This document shows, piece by piece, positions 51,155 through 60,690 of a stretch of 64,000 nt of DNA. Both the position numbers and the translations under genes were made by a program. Source of the stretch: Phoronis australis (Eukaryota > Phoronida > Phoronidae); contig NMRA01000170.1 of the NCBI GenBank assembly GCA_002633005.1, forward strand, positions 78,739-142,738, in the 5' to 3' direction. Every line of letters starts with the position of its first letter. Position 1 is the first letter of the stretch. The notes under the pieces are model-generated. The model saw only the letters and a list, made by a program, of their open reading frames with translations. It searched no databases and was not told the DNA's origin.

Positions 51155-51400
51155 TCAGCATGTGCGCACCCAGGTGGGGAGGGGGGGGGGGCTTGTCGAA
51201 ATGGGCAAAAATGTTCGCCCTAGAGAAACAAAAAGTCCGAATAAAGTAGAAAACGAGACAAAAATCCACTAAAAAGGCAGCGATTTGGCGGATGCACAAA
51301 TCATTGCTCTGAATGTACCTCGTTTTTTAGGGAAAAGTCCATGTTTTCGAAAGTTCAAGCCCCCTACTTTTTAGGCTGGGTGCGCGCATGATTTTAGGCA
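51155..51400 (+). repeat. Dispersed repeat family B, copy 2
   Basis: It has the same order of blocks as 46715-46970: a G-run, then agagaaacaaaaagtccga, ataaagtagaaaacgagaca, aaaatccactaaaaagg and gctgggtgcgcgcatg. It lies in the 3' flank of the HPGD-like gene. Confidence 0.75.
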
Positions 51401-51678
51401 TCTTTAAAAATCCAGAGGTGTGCGAACTGCATTTTGCAGCTTGCGTCAATTTTAACGTGTTCCATAAAATAGTTTCAATTATAATTTCAAAATTGAGCTC
51501 TAACGAAATTTTAGGTCAATGCACTTGATTGGCATAAAATGTGTTGTGTGTAACATTTTAGAATTTGCGTCACAGGTGACTTGTAAGCCCAAGAGTCTGC
51601 ACATGTTTTGTTCTCTCATGTTCATTTGGACTGGATTGTATACTGATGAATCCATGTCACTATAACAATAGATAAACG

Positions 51679-51684
51679 AATAAA
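51679..51684 (+). terminator. Candidate poly(A) signal of the HPGD-like gene
   Basis: AATAAA about 1.5 kb past the stop codon (nearer if the duplicated block is an artefact), directly before an ATT microsatellite at 51685-51720. Confidence 0.4.
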
Positions 51685-51719
51685 ATTATTATTATTGTTA
51701 TTATTATTATTATTATTTT

Positions 51720-54335
51720 TACTTTTAGGCGCAACGTTGGTAGCTATTCATCATAATTATATAAACCCCATTATTCGGTAATCTGAACTCTTAACAATTG
51801 ACAACTGTACCCCTAGTTGAATTCAGTATTGTAGGTATGTTTGTTTATTGTGACAATCGGAGTATGTAGATAGTGGTCCAAAAATTGTATTCGACTCCTA
51901 ATGGGTCGATCGAAAATCGGACACGCTTTATTTCAATCAAGTCGTATGCGACTTTTTAGCTCTGAAAGTCCAGTCGGAATATTTGTCTGCAAACTCTGAT
52001 TAACTTTATACGCCAGAAGATTAATAAGTCGAATTCCGTTAATCAGATCGTAGACAGGGCTTTACTTATTTTATTTGTACATATCTGGGTATGCCCAGTC
52101 AATTGATGCCCCTGTCCTAAATGGTACTGATGTTGTCCTGGCTGGGTTTTTACATGCTTGTTCATGAGGTTTAGACACAAGTACAAGCAAGGCGTTTTAT
52201 GTAAATTTAAATATTCGGTCGGTAAGTTAGAATTGGAAATCTGAGTTTATTTAGCCCACTATACAAACGTTTCATAAAAACAGTTCATGTTTGCAAAGAA
52301 CGAGACATTTTCTGCATCAAATAAAAGCGGCAATGTTTTGAATACCCAGCTCAGTGGTGTTCGTCTCTTAATTGAAGACATTAAATTTTAAAATTGAATT
52401 CAAGTTTTCGCTTTTACTCGCAAAGCCTTGCGCAACACGAACCATAATTGCTTCTATTGTTGTATTTGTATTGTTCATGATATCATTATTATTCATTACA
52501 ATGATTTTTATGTTCATTATCACATATTAACTTAATTTTCATTATAGAGGTCTCATTCGTTGCTCAAATTTCAACTCCTTGTCAACTGTGTTGTGCAAAT
52601 TTAGAAACCCGCATCAAGGCCTCAGAAACCACTATCCATTAGAGAAAGCCTGCGTAAACTTGCATACCACGATTACTTAGTGCAAAGAACACATTGTTGT
52701 CTTCTTTTTGCTACAAAACAAACTTTCTAAGGTCAGAACGAGAGCTTGGGTGAGTTCATTTAGACACCATGTAGTTCCATTTCTGCGTGGTTCATACTGG
52801 TCATTATCCAGACACTGCGGCGTGGACATGAGATGTTACTATAATCACATTTATTTTGAATTAATCAGTGAAGTAGGTGCCGTCAAATTATGATATACAA
52901 CCTAGAATGGATCTAAGAAGTGTACCACAGGATAATGTACACAACGTTGACGTTCATGATACAGTTGCGGTGCTTCATCTTTGGCAGACCGTGGAATTAT
53001 TTTATGACGTAGCTCATGCAGTCGTGTTTGCAAAATAATATTGATGCTAATGAAAACAATTGCCGCAATTTTTAGGAATTTAATTGTAATTAACATGAGA
53101 CAAAGTTAAACATCATAAGATTCATTCATGCTACAGAAGGTAATCAGTACAATACGTATTAACAGAATCTATGCGACAGCACGGGTATAACAAACAAAAG
53201 GCAGAACTTGGAAACGATACCTTAAAGAGGCATGGACCGCAAAAGCTCATCAAAAATATCTATTAAACAATTCCTGACGAAAGTTCCGTCTCGCAACGTA
53301 GAGTACAGAGTAATTCACTTCCCCCTGTGAGGAAACCTCCAGACAAAATCACAAAATTCACAATTTTTTGAATTACGCGCGAAGGAAAAATTCTGTGGTT
53401 AACACAGAGTTTCTAATGTCCCTCCCATTTATGGTAAATGCGCACATGCGCTCACACTCAGTTGATTGAAGTCGCTTGAGGTCGAAGGTCACATTTTATA
53501 TATAGGGGAAATGTGCTACGTCTTTGTCTTGCCATTCCAAATAAGGAGATGTGCTTTGCCTTGTGGGAGAAAAATCGACGAACTAGCGAGTAGCTTACAG
53601 GTCGTTATTTTAATTTGAAACTAAAAGGAAATGCTTTGGTATCAACAAAAATAAAAAATATTTACGAACAAATCCTAAAAATACCTGGTGATCAGGTTGA
53701 AATCTGTTTCAGCGGCAGAGAACCACCTTCAATATTGCAATTTAGTCTGTTTGTCACGATCCAGGCCTCTTTAATTCATTAAGACGTCCTTAAAACTGAA
53801 TCCCGCCCACGAAAGCAACTGTAAATAGCCAGAACTCAAACTTCTGGGATTTTCGTCTCGATAGGTTCCTAACGAAAATAAACTAATTGATTTTATCACA
53901 CCAGGAGTCGTTTTTAACATTTCTTAGCATCTTTTGTTGTTTTTCCAGCAAAGTTCTATTAAATTAATTAACAAACCACAATTGTTAATATTCGTAAACA
54001 TGAGGAGAATGGCTGAAAGTACATTTACAGCTGTTCTGAATGCGAACCTGCCTTCTGTCAAAATTGACCTTCGCTTTAAACTACTTACGGTAATAAAAGT
54101 TGGTGTGACAGTTCATTATTGCTCAATACCAGACTTCATAAAATCACTAGATCCGGAGGATCCGGTCTATTTTCCACCGAGTGTGACCTCACGCAATCAC
54201 GCATCTGTCAGTTCTTCCTAATGCGAGTAGTAAGGCATTAGTTGTTTCCTTACGTACTGGCTGTTGCATGACAATTTTGTCAACCAAGGCTTTCCAAGAA
54301 ATGTTCTACTTTCATTGTTATTGCAAAAAATCGCA
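51720..54335. other. Interval without recognised genes
   Basis: Only short open frames occur here. I found no family resemblance, splice-supported exon or clear repeat. Confidence 0.4.
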
Positions 54336-54337
54336 GA

Positions 54338-54560
54338 CGGCCAGGTACACGTTGTACCAGACGTGCGCAGATCGTCCAAGCGGGCCCTTTGCACTGATCA
54401 CCTGGAACCATTTTTATGCTTTAGCAATGTATAATTTAAACCGAGCTGAGGAGCTAGAAAACTGACACAAGGGTCAATCAGTATACCCTAGTGGGAATCG
54501 AACTCACGTTCTCGAATAAAATAGCGGACACTTACCCCACTAAGCCAAACTGCCTCCTCC
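54338..54560 (-). mobile_element. tRNA-derived SINE, copy 2
   Basis: The minus-strand head (54553-54488) has an A-box-like TGGCTTAGTGGGG and a B box GAGTTCGATTCCC, as in a tRNA gene. It is followed by a non-tRNA body shared with 24236-24455. It is not a functional tRNA gene: the stems are imperfect and the tRNA part runs straight into the SINE body. The better-preserved boxes suggest this copy is younger than copy 1. Confidence 0.75.
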
Positions 54561-54889
54561 TTTGTTAGGAAGCATACCTGTATTGTAAAGGAGTCATCCA
54601 ATGGTGTATTCACATAACCGTCACAAAAAGTATTCGCGGTCCCAAACCCAATGTACAGAAATTTCCGATCGAATTGTATTAAAGTGCTTGCAGCACAGGT
54701 TCCAGAAGCATGTGTAAATTGTCGTCTGCTCATGTCCCTTGACTACATGACGTATGCAAATTAATTCCAGTCATCCATGCCTGTCAAAGAGACACTCAGA
54801 GTTATCCCCAAGCTAAATCTCATGTACACATTTTGAAGTTGAATGCTGATGTAATTAGCAGTGGGGTTGTGAACTAAAAGCGGAGACAT

Positions 54890-55285
54890 CAGGATAGGGT
54901 TGAATAACGCCAAGATCTCATTAGAAAAGCAAGACTTCACGAGGTAACGCGAGGTGTTGCCTCGTATTTTAAAAGAGAGCACGTGATTTTGGCTATATTT
55001 TTCTCGCCGCGAGACAGCTACTGAACTCTACCCAGTTCAATAGCTGGCTCGCGGCGAAAAAATACGTAATCTCGCGAAATCTTGCTTTTCAAGCTGGGTC
55101 CTACCTTGAGGTCGTAGCGTTCGTTATTCACTATCCAGGATTGTCATCGAAAGCATAGGGTAGAGTTCAATAGCTTGCTCGCGGCGAGAAAAATCTGGCC
55201 AAAATCACATGCTCTGATTGAAAATACACGGCAATATCTCTCGGAATCTAGCGATATCTTACTTTTCTAGCGAATTCTCGGTAGG
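54890..55285. mobile_element. Cluster of opposed foldback MITE-like copies
   Basis: A unit of about 145 bp (54890-55034, starting aggatagggttgaataac, ending ctgaactctacccag) is followed by inverted copies at about 55035-55138 and 55157-55285. These share ttcaatagct, ctcgcggcgaaaaa, aatctcgcg and agaaaagcaaga-type blocks. The element at 3414-3550 belongs to the same family. Another CG-rich foldback (gcgagatatcg, tctcgcgaaaatctcgcgg) at 55600-55735 may be related. Confidence 0.55.
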
Positions 55286-55919
55286 TGTTGTGAACGGACT
55301 AGGTGTAATCGATTCATTTAGTGGTGAAGAGTACACTTTGCTTGTTTGGGCATTGTACACTACGAAAGGTAGGGTTTCGCTTGTTGCAAGATTTAAACAT
55401 ACTGTTCTCTTTTTATCTAAAATCTTCTTAAAAAAATTCATAATCAACCACATGATTTGTTTTTCAAAGAACTAATCAAACGTCTCCAAAACAACGGAAT
55501 TTTAATTTCTGGTAGTGCATCAGCAAAATGGCCTCTACAGATGAACAGAATTGAATTGCCAGAAGTCGTTATTAGTAATTTTCCCAGTATGGCGGATTGA
55601 AAGGAGTTAGCAACCTGAGCTGTGTTCGATAGAGCCACGTTTTACGAGTTCTTCGCGAGATATCGCCACGCAATACAAGCGAAGCACGTTTCTCGCGAAA
55701 ATCTCGCGGCTCCGGAACGCTCCCCTGAGCTGAAATTGCAGTGAACTTATATAGAGAGAACAAACGTTCAAAAACTCGATTTCATTAAACACCTTTCATG
55801 TACCTTAATAATTATTTGCGTAGGATTTCACTCAGTGCAATACTCGGCTAAAGATTTAAAAAGCAGGTGCTACTATCGGTGACGTCAATAAAATGGCCGG
55901 ACATTTAAAACAGCATTAA

Positions 55920-56242
55920 CACGGGTGAGAAACAACATGACCGCCGGTCCTCTAAACAGGACCTCCGGGGATCAAATGGGACCGNAACGCAAGGCTGTCA
56001 AGCTTTATTTTGGCGATAGTCTTTACACAGCTATCTGACCGGTTACGTCATAACCCGCAGTATCACACAAAGGCCTTAACTACTCAGTCCCCGGCGGTCC
56101 TGTTTTGTGGTGGGGCGGTCATGTTTTTAGGTGCGTCAGTCCTGTTTTGTGGTGTGACGGTCATGTTTTTAGGTGCGTCAGTCCTGTTTGGGTGAGTCGG
56201 TCCGATTTAGAGGACCGGCGGTCATGTTGTTTCTCACCCGTG
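55920..56242. mobile_element. MITE with perfect 37-bp terminal inverted repeats and TTAA flanks
   Basis: The left end 55920-55956 (cacgggtgagaaacaacatg onward) is the exact reverse complement of the right end 56206-56242. TTAA lies at 55916-55919 and at 56244-56247, the latter one base away from the repeat. This fits a TTAA-targeting (piggyBac-like) element only tentatively. The interior has tandem copies of ggtcatgtttttaggtgcgt and cagtcctgttttgtggtg at 56092-56190. There is no ORF of its own. Confidence 0.75.
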
Positions 56243-56599
56243 ATTAAGCCCCAGTGGTTTCTGTTAAGCAAACAAGTTTTGATTTCGGGCACTCACCATT
56301 ATGAAGTTGGTATCAATCTGTTCATAAGTCAAGCTAGGTGTGACTTACGCATTTGAAAGAACCGTCAGTTCACTCTTTCTTCAGACCGGCAAGTTAATAA
56401 AATTGAAGAAATAACGAACTATCATTTCTTCCCAGAAATCACTTCTAAAAAAACAGTGCAGGTGGTCTGATGTCATTTGCAGTGCATCAGATGTGCTCAG
56501 GCCTCATGGTTGGGCCCATTGCCCAAAACACCTGAGCAAAAGCACGAGAGCCCAATTATGGGTCCTCGTGGAGAACGTTTTCAAGTTTACCAGTCTCCT

Positions 56600-57030
56600 T
56601 TAAGAAAACGGACTGAGATTTCCATTTGTTGTAACAGTGTCATCCAGTAGGTTGCTCCTTAGCCTATAAAAAGCTGGGCAAGACTCTACCAGGTGTTCAG
56701 GAGATTCTACGTCAGTACCACACTCGGGACACAAACGGCTCCCCATATGCTCAGTAATGTGTCTGTGTCGGGATTGGTTGCAGTGGCCCGTCAAAATTTG
56801 AATGACGTGACTTATACCCAATCTATCTAGACTCAGAAGTTTGTTTGAACCTTTTGGTTCGATCACTTTGGGAAAATCCTCCTTGGTCTCTCTGCAGGAG
56901 TTAAGTGATGCCCACTGGGCTGCTGACTGGGTATGTACCCAGTTGCGTAAATCATTTCTAAAATCAGTAAGGAACAAGGCAAAATCAAGTCTAAGTGTTT
57001 TCGACAGAAATCGCAGGTTTATGCCGCTTC
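56600..57030 (-). pseudogene. Non-LTR retrotransposon ORF2 C-terminal fragment
   Basis: One minus-strand frame of more than 125 codons reads LRFLSKTLRLDF, WVHTQSAAQWASLN, LDRLGISHVIQILTGHCNQ and then RLCPECGTDVESPEHLVESC. The LTGH block followed by a CPxCG...ES.EHL...C zinc motif is typical of the C-terminus of I/Jockey-type retrotransposon polyproteins. The reverse transcriptase part is absent, so this is a truncated remnant. It may be fairly young, because the frame is intact. Confidence 0.75.
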
Positions 57031-58629
57031 TAATGCCGATGAACTAGAAACGCATTTCGCGTTCTATTGAACTGCAGTTGGTTTTCCTTGGCAGTAGCAT
57101 GAGCGCTTGAGAGGGAGTGTGCATGAGCAGTTTAGAGGTTTATTGGGCGCTGTTTAGGTAACATGATTATTGCCTTGGGACACACCTTTTTACAATATGG
57201 CGAATGTGGAATATTTTGAATTGACTTTTGCGATGGTCACAAAAATTGTGCGGAAGTAATGCAAAATTTTGTTTTGTATGGAAAACTGTGGTCGGAGTCA
57301 TATGTGGTCATATGTGTTAATTTTGACTAAACCGTTACATTAGTATTTTATTTTTCTCTGAAGTTGACCCCTTTTGATCAGCCGATGCATATCGCTAAAA
57401 ATGAAATGTTCATGTGAAAAAAGACCACTGACCAATCGCTAAGAAAACTAAAATGTCACCTGGGATTAATATACACCCAAATGCCAACACCAAAAAACTA
57501 ATTCAGTATCAATTCAGATCAAATAGTTCCACTGGATAGCATTGAGGACAGTTCTTTTAGATGACACCTGACGGCAGACGGAGGTGTTGAAATTAACCAA
57601 TGACGTCACAGGTTCGAACGCAGTCTGTTTAGCAGTTCACAACACGGTTACTGATATCACCTTATCGTTTGAATTCATCGTTTCACACCAATAAATCATC
57701 ACAATTCAATGTAAAACATTTACAAACACATCGAGTTCTTGAACAAACGTGTTGTTTTATTTCGCCGTTACGGATTTATAGGTATTGGAACGTACAGCAG
57801 CCTACAAAGTTGATGGTAGGCCAATTTACCAAGGTCGGTCACGGGCCGGAAATTTGGGGTCTGTTCGGTGATAAATTCGAATTATTCTTCCGTGAAATAC
57901 AGACACGAGAACATAGCTGTGTGTTGTAATTTTAGATTTGCAAATTTTTCTGTTCTAAACGCACAAAACGGTTTATTATCCCTGCCAGTGACTCGGAACC
58001 CGATCAGACCCGTCGCGGCCGGACTGAAGACATCACGAACATAAACAGCCGCAGTTGCTAACTAAACTTCCAGTAAGTACATGACTATACTAGTTAGCCA
58101 AAGAAATAAAGTGAAGGTGATTATTTTGGTGAATTAGTTGTGAAACTGCAAATCCACTTACTCGTCGGGGGCCGCGAAGTCCGGTTCCCCTTCCACAGAA
58201 CCGTCAGTGCAAAAGCTGTACAGTAACAATGATTCGAATAATGTCTATATGTACCTAAATAAAGATTTCCCTAACATTTCACCATAGGATATAAAATCGA
58301 GTTACCGTTTCACAACAGTTTTCTGGCATCAAACACAGAATAAGCATGCGGCCACACGGCCTCGGTACGTACCCAGTCAATTAGCTTTATTGCATCTAAA
58401 GCGGACAACGCAGTGATTTATTCATTGCTCCAAAGGCATTACAAACTGTGTTTAATGAGACAGACTTTGACACTTTGTTCCAGTTTACACAAGCATTGGT
58501 TAGGGAAAGAATAATTCATTTTGAAACAGAATGCACAATAATAAACGTCTACATGGCAACTTGCAATCCCGACTTAGATGAGTGCTCATCAGTCTCTTTT
58601 CCTGCCCTGGCATGAGCTGTTTGGTAAGA

Positions 58630-58847
58630 CGGCATTCGTCAGTGAAATCATTGTCGACGAAATGGCGGCCAAAAGCACGGAGATGTTTCACGGCCTCATA
58701 CTTGGTATTAACGGCGTAGTTTTCATCCTTCACTGCCACGAGCCACTTCCGAAACATTTCGAACTCTCAAGGAAATCGAAAAAACGCTATACCCGCTTTC
58801 TTCGCAGCTTCATAATTCGCATAAGCGGGAACGATACACCACCCCAT
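58630..58847 (-). pseudogene. Decayed THAP zinc-finger domain, left arm
   Basis: One frame reads MGWCIVPAYANYEAAKKAG and then FFRFP. An internal TGA follows, then FRKWLVAVKDENYAVN, HLRAFGRHFVDNDF. THAP domains have C-x2-4-C, a FxFP block, a conserved W and C-x2-H followed by F..DF. Here the second Cys is Tyr and the third is Phe, so zinc binding is lost. The frame is otherwise continuous. THAP proteins are DNA-binding and related to P-element transposases. Confidence 0.6.
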
Positions 58848-59227
58848 AGCGCCACTCACAGAAGAATCACTGAAATTGCTGCGTCGTTTACTCACCTTCC
58901 TCACAGTTAACGTGACACCTTTCGGCGAGGTAAGACCGACCGTATACGAGGTGATGTGGATATAGACCGAGTAAAAAAGACTAATTAAATGGGGTGGCAT
59001 TCTCCTTTAAAGGTTTCTCTTTAGACTATCATTTGGCGACACCATAGAGCAGCACTACGCTTCTGACACGTAGTAATAATCTACTAGCTAAGGTACTACT
59101 ACGGTACTTGTGTAGTGATGACTCGTTTAAAGGAGAATGCCACCCGAGAGGTGTCGCGTTAACCTATGAGGAAGGTGAGTAAACAACGCAGCGACGTCCG
59201 TGGTTCTTCTGCAAAGTGAATGCCGCT

Positions 59228-59448
59228 ATGGTGTGGTGTATCGTTCTCGCTTGTGCGAACTATGAAACTCTTCTGCGCGGAAAGCGGGTATATCGTTTCT
59301 TTCGATTTCCTAGAGAGCCCGAAACGCTTTGGAAGTGACTTGTGGCAGTGAAGAATGATGAAAGTACGCCGTTAATACCAAGTATGAAGCCGTGAAACAT
59401 CTCCTTATCTGTGGCCGGCATTTCATCGACAAAAAGGCGTTTCACTTG
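59228..59448 (+). pseudogene. Decayed THAP zinc-finger domain, right arm
   Basis: The mirror copy reads MVWCIVLACANYETLL, then FFRFPREPETLWK, a stop, LVAVKNDES, a frameshift and finally LLICGRHFIDKKAF. It keeps both N-terminal cysteines (C-x4-C) and the CGRH pair that the left arm has lost. It is broken by a stop and a 2-bp shift instead. The different lesions show independent decay of two copies after inverted duplication. Confidence 0.6.
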
Positions 59449-59649
59449 CGAAATTTCGTGGCAGCAAACGCAAACGTCAGTCGTTTCTATTATCTTGCAG
59501 TTAGCGCACTGACAACATGACAAGTCATTCAAACGGTTTTCTTGATCAGTGTATTCCTGTTCGAATTTATAGCCTGTGAAACTTATCAATCCATCTGTGA
59601 ATTCTTCGTCGGATGAGTACTCGTCCAAGTAGGGATTGCAAGTTGCCAT
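59425..59649 (-). pseudogene. P2X7-receptor intracellular-tail-like Cys cluster
   Basis: The frame starts at ATG 59649 with MATCNPYLDEYSSDEEF and reaches LSCCQCANCKIIETTDVCVC, then CHEISQV. The spacing C-C-x-C-x2-C...C-x-C-C resembles the cysteine-rich intracellular tail of P2X7. That domain is widespread in unrelated proteins of marine invertebrates, often next to THAP or transposon domains. The rest of the domain is missing: the frame continues to 59260 only as antisense of the THAP copy. The left arm retains just the first codons (MATCNPDLDEC at 58554). The assignment is from motif memory. Confidence 0.5.
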
Positions 59650-60690
59650 ATTGATATTTATTATTCTTGCGTTCTGTTCTAACCAATGCTTACATAAAAC
59701 TGAAACAAATTGTCAAAGTCTGTCTCATTAGATACAATTTATAATGCCTTTGGAGTGTTCTTGAGTGCAAATGTTCTGAGAAGCCAGCAATGAATAGATC
59801 ACTGTTTTACTGGCTTTAGATGCACCGAGGCCGTGTTAGTGCATGCTAATTCAGTGTTTGCTGACGAAAAGCTGCTGTGAAACAATAACTCGATTTTGTA
59901 TGCTATGGTCAGATGTTAGGGGAATCTTTGTTTAGATATACGTATACATTTTGCGAATCATTGTTTTTGTACAACTTTTGCCCCGATGATTCTGAGGAAG
60001 GGGAATCTGACTTCGCGGACCCCGGCAAGTAACTAGATTTGGAGTTTCGCGGCTACTTCACCAAAATAATCACGTGCACATTATTTCTTTGGCTCACTTG
60101 TATAGTCTTTTCGAGACTGGAAGTTTAACTTTCAACTTTGGCTGGCTTGTGTTCGTGATGTCTTCAGTCCGGCCGCCGGACCTGATCGGGTTCCGAGCTA
60201 CTGGCTGGAATATCAAGTGTTTTGTTTCTTTAGAACTGAAAAATTCGTAAGTCTAAAATTACAACACACAGCTTTGTTCTCCTGTCTGTATTTCACAGAA
60301 GAATAATTCGAATTTATCACCGAACAGATCCAAAACTCCTGCGTCCGACTTTGGTAAATTGGCTTCACAATACCGTACTCTGTAGGCTACCGTACGTTCA
60401 AATACCTATAAATCCGTAACAGCGAAATAAAACAACACATTTGTTCAGGAACTCAATGTATTTGTAAGGATTTTACATCACATTTTGATTGACGTTTATT
60501 GGTGCAAAACGATGAATTCATACAATAAGCTAACACCAGTAAGCGGGTAGCGAACTGCTGAACAGATTGCGTTCGAACCTGTGACGTCATTGGTTAATTT
60601 CGTTACCACAGTCTGCCGTCAGGTGTCAGGTAAAAGAACTGACCTTGCTGTTATCGAGTGGATTTACTTGATCAAAACTCATACAAAATA

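Larger units (their letters stand above)
57490..60690. repeat. Large imperfect palindrome (about 1.5-kb arms) with THAP/P2X7-tail debris
   Basis: The left arm (about 57490-59010) is matched in reverse complement by the right arm (about 59128-60690) around a spacer of roughly 118 bp. Matching landmarks are gacacctgacggcagac, aaccaatgacgtcacaggtt (57595 and 60594), ggtgataaattcgaattatt, ttcgtgatgtcttcagtccg, atggcaacttgcaatccc (58554 and 59649) and gggtggcattctcctttaaa. The arms differ by substitutions and indels. The left arm lacks about 200 bp present in the right, so the duplication is old. Confidence 0.8.

Noticed and set aside
54488-54553. Functional tRNA gene
   Set aside because: The A and B boxes look tRNA-like, but the sequence continues into a body shared with 24236-24455, so it is a SINE head.
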